64,000 nucleotides of DNA from Acidobacteriota bacterium (GCA_016712445.1 JADJRB010000001.1:372001-436000); one strand, 5' to 3'; counted from the stretch's first letter, positions 1 through 9,058 are shown. The notes: generated by a model not told the origin, from the letters alone. Numbers and translations are program-made.

Positions 1-768
1 GTGCGACGCCTTGAGGGCATAGTCATAGGCGGGCAGCGGCTTGCCGGCGCCGCGCAGCGCAACCGACTGCGTCTCGCAGTCAGCAAACCAGCGTTTCAGC
101 ATCTCGACATCCGAATGTTCGAAGTTGAAGGCACTTTGCTGGCGCTCATTCTCCAGGAACACGTCGCCATACGTCAGCGGCACGGCGGAGGCCGGGTCGT
201 TGAACGGAAGGTCGTAAACCCGGTCCACGCCGAACACGTACATGGCGAGGCGCTCGAGGCCGTAGGTCAGCTCGCCCGAAACCGGAAACACGTCGAGCCC
301 GCCGACCTGCTGGAAATAAGTGTACTGGCTGACTTCCATCCCGTCGCACCAGACTTCCCAGCCAAGGCCCCAGGCGCCCACGGTCGGGTTCTCCCAATCG
401 TCTTCCACGAAGCGGATGTCGTGCACGGTCGGGTCGATGCCGATCCGGTAGAGGCTCTCAAGATAGAGGTCCTGAAGGTTGGCCGGGTTCGGCTTCAGGA
501 TCACCTGATATTGGTAGTAATGGCCAAGCCGGTTGGGGTTCTCGCCATAGCGGCCATCCTTTGGGCGGCGCGAAGGCTGAACATAGGCGGCGCGCCAGTT
601 CTTCGGGCCGAGCGCGCGCAGCACGGTGCCGGGGTGCAGCGTACCGGCGCCAACTTCCATGTCATAGGGCTGCAGGATCGCGCAGCCCTGCGCGGCCCAG
701 TAGGCCTGCAGCGTCAGGATCAGGTCCTGGAAGGATTTCGGTTTGGCGTGGGCTTTCGGCGCAGGCAT
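1..768 (-). CDS. glyQ: Glycyl-tRNA synthetase alpha subunit (3' part beyond the window)
   Basis: This is the catalytic alpha subunit of the bacterial alpha2-beta2 glycyl-tRNA synthetase, which charges tRNA-Gly in the cytoplasm. The reading frame starts at ATG 768 (MPAPKAHAKPKSFQ) and is open to base 1, giving 256 residues of a protein that is usually about 290-300 long. The GlyQ signature is clear: QGCAILQPYDMEVGAGT, then MEVSQYTYFQQVGGLD, with YGLERLAMY near the cut end. glyS would be expected beyond the left edge. The long plus-strand frame over the same bases is a codon-bias shadow. Confidence 0.96.
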   Translation of the reverse strand, partial: MPAPKAHAKPKSFQDLILTLQAYWAAQGCAILQPYDMEVGAGTLHPGTVLRALGPKNWRAAYVQPSRRPKDGRYGENPNRLGHYYQYQVILKPNPANLQDLYLESLYRIGIDPTVHDIRFVEDDWENPTVGAWGLGWEVWCDGMEVSQYTYFQQVGGLDVFPVSGELTYGLERLAMYVFGVDRVYDLPFNDPASAVPLTYGDVFLENERQQSAFNFEHSDVEMLKRWFADCETQSVALRGAGKPLPAYDYALKASH

Positions 769-830
769 TGAGGGCTCGTCAGGCTGGGATGCCCCGGCCT
801 AGCGCCTCGCCGTGCGCGGTGCAACCGGTC

Positions 831-941
831 TTACCGGTCGTTGCGGCCGCGTCCCTTGTCGTGGTCACCCTGCCCGAACCAGCCGATCCACGCGATGACG
901 ATGCCGAGCCCTACGCTCAGGATGAACAGGATGGTGAACAT
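831..941 (-). CDS. 36-residue single-pass membrane peptide
   Basis: A short frame starting MFTILFILSVGLGIVIAWIG. It has one hydrophobic helix (about residues 2-22) followed by a charged tail rich in Gly, Asp, Lys and Arg, so it is probably anchored with the tail in the cytoplasm. The ATG at 941 has a good ribosome binding site (AGAGGA, about 6 nt upstream). A longer frame upstream in the same phase lacks such a site. It lies between glyQ and the methyltransferase in the same direction. No function is recognised. Confidence 0.5.
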   Translation of the reverse strand: MFTILFILSVGLGIVIAWIGWFGQGDHDKGRGRNDR

Positions 942-1014
942 GTCGTCGTCCTCTGGCACCCCCTCGTTCAGAGGTTGGGCGTCCCCGGCCGGAATGCAAC
1001 CTAAATCGGCGCCG

Positions 1015-1770
1015 CTACCAGTCGATCGCGCGGCCTTCGACAATCGCCTGCGCGGCCGCGCACCGGGCCTCCCCGCGCTCGTCATGCGTCACCAGCGGCG
1101 GCAACAGCGTCAGTGGCCCGCGCTTCAGCCCCTTGCGTGCGCGCACCAGCACACGTCGTGCAGGCTCGCCGGTCTTCGAGGCAATTGGTAAAACGGTGAT
1201 CTCGCCGGCCTGACGGTCCAGCACTGCCAGGATGCGGGCAAGCTCCGCTGCCCGGTGGATCAACACGAGCGGCGCGCGCGGCTTTGCGGCAAAGGCCATC
1301 GCCTTGATCCAGCCATCCAGAGGCAAGGTTTCGAGATAGGCCCCCGCCTTGCCGGCGCCGGGCTCTGAAATGGTGCCCGGCTCGAAATAGGGCGGGTTCG
1401 CGAACACCAGATCGAACTGGTTCTCGTGGGCCCGCACCCAGGCAGAGGCTTCGCCGCTCTCGATTGTGACCCGGCCGTCGAACCCGTTGACCACAGCGCC
1501 AACCCGCGCCAGCGCAGCCATGCCCGCGTCCTGATCGATGCCGGTGAAGGTGGCGCCGGGCATCCGGTAGGCCGCCGGCAGCAATGCGCCGCCGCAGCCA
1601 CACCCGAGTTCGAGCGCCTCGCCCTGGGTCAAGACCGGCAGGGCTGCGGCGAGGGCGAGCGAATCAAACCCGGCGCGGAACCCCTGCACGGGCTGCACGA
1701 GATGCACCCGCCCCTGATAGACGGTGTCTTGTGTGGTATCTGGCAGGGGTCCGGTCGGCGTGCGGCTCAT
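1015..1770 (-). CDS. TrmN6-like tRNA1(Val) A37 N6-methyltransferase family protein
   Basis: A 251-residue class I SAM-dependent methyltransferase. The SAM-binding glycine motif LELGCGCGGALLPAA lies near residue 55. The amino-methyltransferase motif NPPY (FANPPYFEPG) is near residue 127; it is diagnostic of enzymes that methylate exocyclic amino groups of adenine or of glutamine. The N-terminal region (GRVHLVQPVQGFRAGFDSL) matches the YfiC/TrmN6 family, which modifies adenine 37 of tRNA1-Val in E. coli. Neighbours here (DUF2007, polyprenyl synthase, glyQ) form a familiar alphaproteobacterial neighbourhood. The substrate is inferred from family only. Confidence 0.8.
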   Translation of the reverse strand: MSRTPTGPLPDTTQDTVYQGRVHLVQPVQGFRAGFDSLALAAALPVLTQGEALELGCGCGGALLPAAYRMPGATFTGIDQDAGMAALARVGAVVNGFDGRVTIESGEASAWVRAHENQFDLVFANPPYFEPGTISEPGAGKAGAYLETLPLDGWIKAMAFAAKPRAPLVLIHRAAELARILAVLDRQAGEITVLPIASKTGEPARRVLVRARKGLKRGPLTLLPPLVTHDERGEARCAAAQAIVEGRAIDW

Positions 1771-1800
1771 GCCCTGCCTTCAGGCAAGGGCGCCCGCGCG

Positions 1801-2157
1801 TCAACACGCCCAGTTGGAGTTCCAAGCGTAACCCGGGTGGTTGTACATCGTGTAGGATGTCTCGCCCGGCGCAATGTTTGCGCTGTAGACGTCGCCGTCA
1901 TCATAGGTCACCGTGATGTCGGTGTAGCCACCGGCATAGCTGACGAAATAAATGTATCCCTCGCCGCCGCTGACGCCGGAATATTCCATAATGTAGCCAT
2001 CGCCGGATCCGCATTCGAGCGGCTGGCTCTGGGACTGTTCCGGCCAGTAGGTGCCGTTCGCCTCTTCCATGGCGACATTGAAAGCCGCCAGGTCCGTCGA
2101 TGAACAGGCCGAGATCGCCGCAGCGCCGAGCATGGCGGCAAGTATCCCAATTCGCAT
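1801..2157 (-). CDS. Small putative lipoprotein, Tyr/Gly-rich
   Basis: A 118-residue exported protein of unknown function. MRIGILAAMLGAAAISAC is a short signal peptide ending in a lipobox, with Cys18 as predicted lipidation site. The mature part is rich in Tyr, Gly, Ser and Asp (GYIMEYSGVSGGEGYIYFVS) and ends in WNSNWAC, so a second Cys lies at the C terminus. The start at ATG 2157 is preferred over a longer frame because GGGGAG precedes it by 9 nt and it yields the signal peptide. The coding region looks less GC-rich than its neighbours. Confidence 0.6.
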   Translation of the reverse strand: MRIGILAAMLGAAAISACSSTDLAAFNVAMEEANGTYWPEQSQSQPLECGSGDGYIMEYSGVSGGEGYIYFVSYAGGYTDITVTYDDGDVYSANIAPGETSYTMYNHPGYAWNSNWAC

Positions 2158-2239
2158 CTCAAAGACTCCCCGAATGGCGCACCGGACAAGGCCCGCCGAT
2201 CCTGCAATGAAACGCAAATTTCCTGAATGAAATCTGAAC

Positions 2240-2446
2240 TTAACCGCGCTCAACCTGGGCGAGCGCCGCCTCCGCCCTCGCCTTCAACTCTGCCTTGACG
2301 AAGAGGCGGCGCGGAAACGCGCCGATATTGCCTTCCACCGCTGAAATGTGCTGGTCGGCCACGAAAAACTCGATACCCGCCTCACGCAGCAGGTGTTCGA
2401 CGAAGGACAACTTCACGAGGTCGTTGGTGCGGAAGACTTCTTCCAT
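2240..2446 (-). CDS. DUF2007 family small protein
   Basis: A 68-residue cytoplasmic protein beginning MEEVFRTNDLVKLSFVEHLL, with the pattern of DUF2007 ('putative signal transducing protein'): an acidic N-terminal strand-helix, then GIEFFVADQHISAVEGNIG and a PRRLFVKAELKARAEAAL helix. The ATG at 2446 shares its A with the TGA of the upstream lipoprotein (TGATG), which suggests translational coupling. A TTG one codon earlier is an alternative start. Molecular function is unknown. Confidence 0.8.
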   Translation of the reverse strand: MEEVFRTNDLVKLSFVEHLLREAGIEFFVADQHISAVEGNIGAFPRRLFVKAELKARAEAALAQVERG

Positions 2447-2928
2447 CAACCTGACGTGACCCGCAGGTTCATGTCGACCGACCGGGCATCATAGGCTTCG
2501 GCCTTGTCCGGCTTGGGCCCGGCGCCGGTGACGATTTCCATCGAATGCGTCGCCTTGCCAGACTTGCTGCCGCCCAGCGGAAAGCCGATGCCGACCCCCA
2601 CGCCGACGCCCGAATACCCGCCGGATCCGGCCGAGCCGCCCACGCTGATCGAAGATCCGCCGCTGCGGCCGGCTTCGACATCGGTCGATTCGCCGGTGAT
2701 TTCGAACCAGTCGCGCCCTTCCTGCAAGGTGATCTCGGACGCCCTCAGGAGCGCCATGTTGCGGGCCCGCACGGGGTCTGCGTCGGTGTAGGAGACACGG
2801 TAGCGGCCCGTTTCGATCTGCTGAGAGGAATAGCCCATGGCGTTTGCCGACTTGGCAGGGCCATAAGACGGCGTGGTCGTGCAGGCAGCCAGCAGCGCGA
2901 GCGCGGGAATAAGGAGTGCGTTCTTCAT
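2446..2928 (-). CDS. Putative lipoprotein with Gly/Ser-rich segment (CC0125/CC1285-like)
   Basis: A 160-residue exported protein. MKNALLIPALALLAAC is a signal peptide with lipobox (LLAAC, Cys16). The mature part holds a conserved-looking block (GRYRVSYTDADPVRARNMALLRASEITLQEG, shown here only as a type) that fits the alphaproteobacterial CC0125/CC1285 lipoprotein family, then a flexible Gly/Ser/Val run near residues 85-115. ATG 2928 is preferred over a start 39 nt upstream because it puts the signal peptide at the N terminus. It is coupled to the DUF2007 gene downstream. Role unknown. Confidence 0.7.
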   Translation of the reverse strand: MKNALLIPALALLAACTTTPSYGPAKSANAMGYSSQQIETGRYRVSYTDADPVRARNMALLRASEITLQEGRDWFEITGESTDVEAGRSGGSSISVGGSAGSGGYSGVGVGVGIGFPLGGSKSGKATHSMEIVTGAGPKPDKAEAYDARSVDMNLRVTSG

Positions 2929-3096
2929 GCTCGCATTTAGCGCGAAACCGGACCGCTTGTCAGCCATTGTGATGGCAGGACGGTTGATCCACGCGCGAAC
3001 ATCGGCTCAATACTGCGGCCCGGTGCCACGTAGGCTTGGCGGACCGCTCACGTAAAACTACTTATTACACAGGCTGTCGCCTTCCGGAGTTGTGCA

Positions 3097-4110
3097 TTGA
3101 CCCTCGCCCCGAAGCCCAAGAGCAAGGCTGCACTGTCCTCCGTGGTGGACCGGATGCAGGACCTTGTGGCGGCAGACCTCGCGAAGGTGGAGCACCTGCT
3201 GGCCACGCGCGCGGCCAGCCCGGTCGCCATCATTCCGGACCTGTCGGGCTATATCGTGTCGGCAGGCGGAAAGCGCCTCCGGCCGCTGATCACGCTGATC
3301 GCCGCGAACGCCGTCGGCAAGGCCACGCCATCGACCCACGCGCTGGCCGCCGCTGTCGAATTCATCCACACGGCTACCCTGCTGCATGACGATGTGGTCG
3401 ATGAGAGCGCCCTGCGCCGCGGCAAGCCGGCCGCCAAGACGATCTGGGGCAACAAGGCTTCGATCCTGGTCGGCGATTTCCTGTTCGCCCGCGCCTTCAA
3501 CCTGCTCGTCGAAACCAACAATCTCGAGATCCTGAACCGTCTCGCAACGGCGTCCACCGTGATTGCCGAGGGCGAAGTCCGCCAGCTCGCCGCGATGGCG
3601 TCGGGCGACCTGCCGACCGAAGAATACCTTGCGATTGTCGAAGCCAAGACGGGCGCATTGTTTGAAGCCGCCGCAGAAACCGGCGCGCAGTCTGCCGGCG
3701 GCGACGTGCACGCGCCTGCCCTCGCAACCTATGGCAAGAACCTCGGCCTGGCGTTCCAGATCATCGACGATGCGCTCGACTATGGCGGCACGACGTCGGT
3801 GATCGGCAAATCGGTCGGCGACGATTTCCGGGAAGGCAAGATCACCCTGCCGGTGATCATCGCGCGCCGCCGCGGTTCGGACGAAGATCGCGCCTTCTGG
3901 GACCGGGCGCTCAAACCCGAGACGCAGGAAGATTCAGATCTTGCGCATGCCGTGCACCTGATCCGGGCGACCGGCGCCGCCGAAGCGGCCGTGCAGGAAG
4001 CGGAAGCCTATGCCGCCCTCGCCAAGGGCGCCCTGCGCACCCTCCCGGCGACGCCTTACCGCGATGCGCTGGAAGACCTCGCTGACTTCTGCGTCAGCCG
4101 GGCTTACTGA
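3097..4110 (+). CDS. ispB: Polyprenyl (octaprenyl-type) diphosphate synthase
   Basis: A 337-residue all-trans polyprenyl diphosphate synthase that extends farnesyl diphosphate with IPP to make the ubiquinone side chain. Both Asp-rich motifs are present: the first DDVVD at residues 98-102 (LLHDDVVDESALRRGK) and the second DDALD at 224-228 (FQIIDDALDYG). The IPP-binding GGKRLRP is at 57-63. The start is a TTG at 3097 with CGGAG 7-8 nt upstream; no in-frame ATG fits. Its last 7 nt overlap the end of the convergent transferase gene. Chain length cannot be fixed from sequence alone. Confidence 0.93.
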   Translation: MTLAPKPKSKAALSSVVDRMQDLVAADLAKVEHLLATRAASPVAIIPDLSGYIVSAGGKRLRPLITLIAANAVGKATPSTHALAAAVEFIHTATLLHDDVVDESALRRGKPAAKTIWGNKASILVGDFLFARAFNLLVETNNLEILNRLATASTVIAEGEVRQLAAMASGDLPTEEYLAIVEAKTGALFEAAAETGAQSAGGDVHAPALATYGKNLGLAFQIIDDALDYGGTTSVIGKSVGDDFREGKITLPVIIARRRGSDEDRAFWDRALKPETQEDSDLAHAVHLIRATGAAEAAVQEAEAYAALAKGALRTLPATPYRDALEDLADFCVSRAY

Positions 4111-5177
4111 TCCGCCTCGACGCCCCAGTTCGCGCGCTGGCGCAGCCATAGCCAGATGCCGATCGTCAGCACCCCTACAAACACCGCCACATCCAGAGGA
4201 ATGCCGCCGGTCGTGTAAGCGCCGCTCGTGGCGGCGAACGGACCTGCAATCACCGCGCCGGCGGTCATCGCCGTCATGCCCCACCAAAGCCGCGCAACCT
4301 GCGCATGCGACCAACCGGCCCGCAGCAGGAGCTGGTAGGCGTGATCCGTGTGCGCCTGCATCAATGGCAGGCCTCTGCGCGCGCGCCAGGCGAGCGTCAT
4401 GAACACGTCGATCAGAATCGGCAGGCACAGCGTGAGCGGAACGAGAACCTGCCCGTTCAGCGCGTACATGACCGTTGCGCCGCCGATCAGTCCGCCCACG
4501 GACAGGGAGCCCGCATCCCCCGCAAAAAGGCGTCCCGGCAGGTTCCAGAAGAGGAAACCGGCCAGAGCAGCCACCGAAGCGAACAGCAGGGCCATCAGCA
4601 TGGCGGGTGCGATCTGGTCTGGCGAATAGGCCGCGCCGGGCGCGAGCAACAGGCCCATCGCGGCGAGGATGATGAGGGCCGTGCCCATCGCAATGCCGTT
4701 CGCCCCGTCCATGAAGTTGACCGCGTTCGCCATCACGAACACGAAAGCCGCCGCGCCCAGAATGCCAAGCACGATTGGAATGGCGAAGACGTCATGACCG
4801 ATCCAGAGCGCCGAGGGCTGCGGACCGAAGGCAATGCTGCCAACCGCCGCCACCACGAGCGCTACCAGCTTCGCCATGGCGGGTAATCCGTACACGTCAT
4901 CGATCCAGCCGAGGAACGCCGCCAGCACCGTGAACGCAGCCACGCCGGCCAGCGGCGGTGCGGAAAGGAGCGCCGTGACCGGCGACCCAAGCATTGCGAT
5001 CGCGCCGATGCCGGCGAGGATACCGGCCAGCACGCCCATGCCGCCCGAGCTTGGCACCGGCGCCGCCTGCAACTTTCTTCCGCCATCCGGCGCGTCCTTG
5101 GGGCCAAGCCGGATCATCAGCCAGCAGGCCGCAAGACTGACCACGAACGGGACGAGGATGAGGGTAATCAGGTTCAA
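4104..5177 (-). CDS. MraY/WecA-type polyprenyl-phosphate sugar-1-phosphate transferase
   Basis: An integral membrane glycosyltransferase-4 family protein of about 357 residues with around 10 hydrophobic segments. The catalytic features are visible: GWIDDVYGL (Mg-binding DD), NAVNFMDGANGI, FAGDAGSL and the His motif HTDHAYQLLLR. These match enzymes that move a sugar-1-phosphate from a UDP-sugar to undecaprenyl phosphate. The HTDHAYQ motif is closer to WecA-type O-antigen/enterobacterial-antigen initiators than to MraY. TTG 5177 is the chosen start: it forms a 4-nt TTGA overlap with ispE and has CGGAG upstream. An earlier in-frame ATG at 5213 would overlap ispE more. Confidence 0.85.
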   Translation of the reverse strand: MNLITLILVPFVVSLAACWLMIRLGPKDAPDGGRKLQAAPVPSSGGMGVLAGILAGIGAIAMLGSPVTALLSAPPLAGVAAFTVLAAFLGWIDDVYGLPAMAKLVALVVAAVGSIAFGPQPSALWIGHDVFAIPIVLGILGAAAFVFVMANAVNFMDGANGIAMGTALIILAAMGLLLAPGAAYSPDQIAPAMLMALLFASVAALAGFLFWNLPGRLFAGDAGSLSVGGLIGGATVMYALNGQVLVPLTLCLPILIDVFMTLAWRARRGLPLMQAHTDHAYQLLLRAGWSHAQVARLWWGMTAMTAGAVIAGPFAATSGAYTTGGIPLDVAVFVGVLTIGIWLWLRQRANWGVEADQ

Positions 5178-6052
5178 TCCGACGCTCCGAGCCGGCACGG
5201 CGCAGTCCACCAATCCGGCTGTTCAGACTTGAGGACGACCGAGGCCCGCTCGGCAAACGAAACCGCTTCGAACAAGGCAAAACAGGTCGCGCCCGATCCG
5301 CTCATCCGCGCCATCCTCACGCCCGGCTGGGCGCGCAGGAAGGCGAGCACGTCGCCGATCTCCGGCACCAGCGCCGTAGCGGCAGCCTCAAGGTCGTTGC
5401 GCTGCGCGCCGAGCCAGTCTGCAAGATGGTGCTTGTCGAGAAAGCCCGGGAACGGATCAATTTCGGTGAACCCCGCACCGCCGCCTGCTGCATCATAGGC
5501 CCGGAAAACTGGCCCGGTCGGACAAGCCGCCCCGGGATTGACCAGTAGCGCCGGGAGCCGCAGCGGCACATCCACAGGCACAACGCGCTCTCCCTCACCG
5601 CGCATCAGCGACGGCACACCCGCGAGCGCCACCGGCACATCGCCGCCGAGCGAGGGCGCCAGGTTGTCCGCGTGGACGGGATCAATACCCCAGAGCTCGG
5701 TCAGCAGCTTGAGCGCCGCCGCCGCATCAGATGAACCGCCGCCGATACCGGCCGCCACCGGAAGCCATTTCTGCAGGATGATCTCAGCCCCGCGCGTGCA
5801 ACCAGACGCCGCCTGCAGCGCCTGCGCCGCACGCAGGACGAGATTGTCCTGCAGCGCGCCGGCATTGGCCGCGAAAGGCCCCGTCACTTCCAGGGTCAAC
5901 GTGTCGGCGGCTTCTGCCTTGATATAGTCACCTGCACCGGTGTCGCTGAACACGACGAGGGAGTCGAGATCGTGGCGGCCGTTCGGCTTGACCGGCCCGA
6001 CATGCAGGAACAGGTTTACCTTGGCCGGCGCGCGCGCCATCAGGAACGTCAT
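5174..6052 (-). CDS. ispE: 4-diphosphocytidyl-2-C-methyl-D-erythritol kinase
   Basis: The GHMP-family kinase of the MEP pathway, which phosphorylates CDP-methylerythritol on the way to IPP and DMAPP. The 292 residues begin MTFLMARAPAKVNLFLHVG, the usual IspE N terminus. The ATP-binding motif LPVAAGIGGGSSDAAAALKL lies near residue 100, and MARMSGSGATCFALF near 260 is GHMP motif 3. ATG 6052 has GGGAGG about 8 nt upstream. It sits in a minus-strand series with the TPR lipoprotein upstream and the transferase downstream (4-nt overlap). Its product feeds the polyprenyl synthase encoded nearby. Confidence 0.96.
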   Translation of the reverse strand: MTFLMARAPAKVNLFLHVGPVKPNGRHDLDSLVVFSDTGAGDYIKAEAADTLTLEVTGPFAANAGALQDNLVLRAAQALQAASGCTRGAEIILQKWLPVAAGIGGGSSDAAAALKLLTELWGIDPVHADNLAPSLGGDVPVALAGVPSLMRGEGERVVPVDVPLRLPALLVNPGAACPTGPVFRAYDAAGGGAGFTEIDPFPGFLDKHHLADWLGAQRNDLEAAATALVPEIGDVLAFLRAQPGVRMARMSGSGATCFALFEAVSFAERASVVLKSEQPDWWTAPCRLGASD

Positions 6053-6076
6053 GTCACCGCCCTCCCACGGCGATGT

Positions 6077-7801
6077 TCAACGGGCGACTGCAGGACCAGT
6101 GCCCGCAGGCGCTGCCTCCAGCCCCGTCAACAGTTTCTGCTCGATGCGGACGCGGTCATCCGCTGACGGATCAAGCTTAAGGGCCCGCTGCCATTGGAAA
6201 CCCGCTTCCTTGCGGCGTCCCGATTTCCAGTACGCATCACCGAGGTGGTCATTCAGCGTCGGATCAGCAGGCAGCAGTTCGACCGCATGTTCGAGGAAGT
6301 CGACTGCGTCCTCGTACATGCCCAGCTTGTAGTGTGCCCATCCGAGACTGTCGACGATATGGCCCGAATTCGGCTCAAGGATCACCGCCTTCCGGATCAG
6401 GCCGAAACCCTCTTCAAGCCGGATTCCCCGGTCGATCCAGGAATAGCCGAGATAGTTGAGCACCGTCGCGTTCTCGGGGTTCAGTTCGAGCGCTTTCTCG
6501 AGATCCGCCTCGGCGCCTGCCCAGTCTGACTGGCGCTCGCGCGCTGCGCCGCGCACAAAATAGACACGCCAGTCGCGCCGGCCTTCCGCCTCGTCCGATG
6601 CGATCACCTCGCTCAGCAGCGCTTCCGCGTCTGCCTGCCGGTCGGCCGCGCGGTAAAGGTCAGCGACCTGGATCTTGAGGCTGCGATCCGGCCTCGCCGC
6701 GAGGGCTTCGGCCGCGACGCGCAGCGCCTCGTCTGCGCGGTCTTCCTTGTAGAGCACGCTCGCCATCTGGCCGCGCGCCACGGCATAATAGGGAGAGTCC
6801 GTCGGCACCTCACCGAGCACCCGGATCGCGGCCTGCGGCCGGCCACCTTGCACCAGCGACTGGCCCAGCAGGGTGCGGGCCTGGTTCAGATGCGGATCAA
6901 GCGCGAGCGCCAGCACGAAATAAACGGCGGCGACATCGTCATCGGTCTGGAACATCAGCGCCGAGGCCGGCAGGAAAAGCGCGAGCGCCGCGCCCTGTCG
7001 TGTCGACGGGCGTACCGGCTTGATCGCCTCGCCGTTTTCCAGCCGTGCCTTCAACGCCATCAGCGATGCGTTGAACCCGACTTCTTCGCGAAACTGGCCG
7101 AGAATGGCGAGCGCCTTGTCGCGCTCGCCCCGCGCTGCCAGCAGCGACGCATAGGTTTCGGCGCCGACGGCCAGACGCGCGCCCGACGCCCAGATCGTGT
7201 CGAAGGTGGCGATCGCCGCATCGTCTTCGCCTGCGGCGACCTGGACGAGGGCCATCATGTGAAGCGTCGCATTGTCGAGCCGCGGATCGCCCGTCAGGTT
7301 GCGCTGGAGCAAGGTTTCGGCCGCCTCGGACCCCTGGGTATCGAGCACGCTCCAGGCTTCCAGGCTGCGGGCGATCATCCGGTTGAAGGCCCGCAGGTCG
7401 CTGGCTTCGAGGATGTCGATCGCCTGCCCGGCCTTGCCCCGGCCGATGGCATCGACGGCAAGCGTGAGACGCACAAGGCTGGCCTCGCTGCCGGAATCGC
7501 TCGCCCGCCGCGCCAGCCCCGCCGCCATGCCGTAATCATTTGCCAGCAACGCCGAGAACACCGCGCGCTCGGCGACGCCCGTGTCCTCGGGCGCGGTGCT
7601 GATCGCCGACGCGTAGTGGCGGGTGGCCACCTGCGGGTCATTCGTCATCGCCGCATAGCGCGCCACCATGAAGTCGGCATAGGCACGCGCCTCGTCGGGC
7701 CGGTCAGCCGAGGGATAGCGGGTTGATCCGAAGGAACCGCTGGCGCAGGCCGTTGCAACGAGCAACGGCGCCAGGGCGAGCAGGAAACGGGGAGCTTTCA
7801 T
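6077..7801 (-). CDS. TPR-repeat lipoprotein
   Basis: A 574-residue exported protein with signal peptide MKAPRFLLALAPLLVATAC (lipobox VATAC, Cys19) followed by helical repeats throughout. Canonical tetratricopeptide units are clearest in the C-terminal third, for example WAGAEADLEKALELNPENAT, then LGWAHYKLGMYEDAVDFLEH and LGDAYWKSGRRKEAGFQWQR. TPR proteins of this type act as scaffolds, and many alphaproteobacteria carry one next to ispE. It is likely co-transcribed with ispE (24-nt gap). Binding partner unknown. Confidence 0.85.
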   Translation of the reverse strand: MKAPRFLLALAPLLVATACASGSFGSTRYPSADRPDEARAYADFMVARYAAMTNDPQVATRHYASAISTAPEDTGVAERAVFSALLANDYGMAAGLARRASDSGSEASLVRLTLAVDAIGRGKAGQAIDILEASDLRAFNRMIARSLEAWSVLDTQGSEAAETLLQRNLTGDPRLDNATLHMMALVQVAAGEDDAAIATFDTIWASGARLAVGAETYASLLAARGERDKALAILGQFREEVGFNASLMALKARLENGEAIKPVRPSTRQGAALALFLPASALMFQTDDDVAAVYFVLALALDPHLNQARTLLGQSLVQGGRPQAAIRVLGEVPTDSPYYAVARGQMASVLYKEDRADEALRVAAEALAARPDRSLKIQVADLYRAADRQADAEALLSEVIASDEAEGRRDWRVYFVRGAARERQSDWAGAEADLEKALELNPENATVLNYLGYSWIDRGIRLEEGFGLIRKAVILEPNSGHIVDSLGWAHYKLGMYEDAVDFLEHAVELLPADPTLNDHLGDAYWKSGRRKEAGFQWQRALKLDPSADDRVRIEQKLLTGLEAAPAGTGPAVAR

Positions 7802-7861
7802 CGCCCGAAAGTCGCAGCATCCGATCGGTGCGGCAAGGGGCGCCGCGCCGCGCCCGGCCGG

Positions 7862-9058
7862 TCAGTTCGATGCGAGCCGCAGGTCCTGCTGGGAAAAATA
7901 GGTGTCGATGGTGCTGGCAATTGCCTCCACCGCCGCCTTGCGTCCCTTGTCGGATTGCAGGCGCTTGGCATCCGCATCGTTGGTCAGGAATCCAAGCTCC
8001 AGCAGCACCGCCGGCACATCCGGCGCCAGCAGCACATAAAAGCCCGCATTGCGGTGCGAATTGCGCAGGACCGGGCCCGCCTCCTGCAGCTGCGGCAGCA
8101 GCAGCTCGGCGAACTCGGCGGAACGCGTCTTGGTTTCGCGTTTCACAAGGTCTTCCAGCAGGCTGTTCAGGCGCTCCGGCGTGCCATCCTCAATGGCGAT
8201 CTTCCAGTCATTGCGGGTCGATTCGCGGTCAATCCGCGTCTCGCCGCGTGCGGAGATGGTGTAGACCGAGGCGCCCGCGACCGAGTCCGATCCCGCCGCA
8301 TCGGCATGCAGCGAAATGAACAGCTCGGCGCCCCACTTGCGGGCAAGCGTCACGCGGTCCTCGTGCTCGACATAGACGTCCGAGTCTCGGGTCAGGCGGA
8401 CATCGTAGCGCCCGTCCCGCTCCAGCCGCTCTTTCAGCGCCAGCGCCGTCTTGAGCGTGATGTCCTTTTCCTTGCCGCCGTTTACGGCCAAGGCGCCGGG
8501 ATCCTTGCCGCCATGCCCGGCGTCCACGACCACCACATGCTTGCGCGGCGCCCCGGCGAGCTTCCCGCCACGGGCGGGCGCCGCTCCGGCGAGCACCGCA
8601 CTGGCGCGCGCATCGGCATACTCGGTTTCAAGCTTGGCGAGTTTCTTGGTGTCCCGGCGCGCCGTCGTCGTGTAGCGCACCGCCGAAACCGTATCGAGAT
8701 CGAGGATGACGCGGTAGGCGCGCTCCTTGCCGGTGGGCGGCAGGCGCAGCATCCGGGTTACCGCCATCGGCCGGTCCAGTTTGAATTCGAGGCGGCCGGG
8801 CTCGAGCGTCCAGGCCGCCACCCCGCCATTGCCTTCGCCCGCCGCAGAATACCCGTTCTGCGCGAGCAGAAGCACAACCTTGCGTTCCCCGCCGGCTTCG
8901 GTGACCAGCCCGTCGGCGGTTTCGGCCGTATCGGTCCAGATGGTGATGCGGGTCGGCGCGCCATCTCCCACGATTCGCACCTGCGTGACATCGGCGCCTG
9001 CCGGCAGCGCGCCAGACAAACCCAATATTATCAAAAGGATAGCGAAGAATTTCGGCAT
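7862..9058 (-). CDS. Periplasmic N-acetylmuramoyl-L-alanine amidase (AmiC type)
   Basis: A 398-residue cell-wall amidase that cleaves the amide between MurNAc and the stem peptide, used in septal peptidoglycan splitting. An N-terminal signal peptide (MPKFFAILLIILGLSGALPAGA) precedes an AMIN-like beta domain (about residues 25-130). The Amidase_3 catalytic domain runs from about 170 to the end: zinc ligands in VVVDAGHGGKDPG, the Glu in NGGKEKDITL, His in FISLHADA, and the catalytic Glu in VLLELGFLTN. ATG 9058 is one codon inside a TTG. It is divergent from rne. Confidence 0.92.
   Translation of the reverse strand: MPKFFAILLIILGLSGALPAGADVTQVRIVGDGAPTRITIWTDTAETADGLVTEAGGERKVVLLLAQNGYSAAGEGNGGVAAWTLEPGRLEFKLDRPMAVTRMLRLPPTGKERAYRVILDLDTVSAVRYTTTARRDTKKLAKLETEYADARASAVLAGAAPARGGKLAGAPRKHVVVVDAGHGGKDPGALAVNGGKEKDITLKTALALKERLERDGRYDVRLTRDSDVYVEHEDRVTLARKWGAELFISLHADAAGSDSVAGASVYTISARGETRIDRESTRNDWKIAIEDGTPERLNSLLEDLVKRETKTRSAEFAELLLPQLQEAGPVLRNSHRNAGFYVLLAPDVPAVLLELGFLTNDADAKRLQSDKGRKAAVEAIASTIDTYFSQQDLRLASN

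Noticed and set aside
1..771. Plus-strand open frame of 256 codons
   Set aside because: It is the antisense shadow of glyQ, whose family motifs are unmistakable on the minus strand; high-GC codon bias keeps the opposite frame open.
1771..1791. Imperfect CCCTGCCT/AGGCAAGGG hairpin as terminator
   Set aside because: Short, with a bulge and no T run; too weak to list as a feature.
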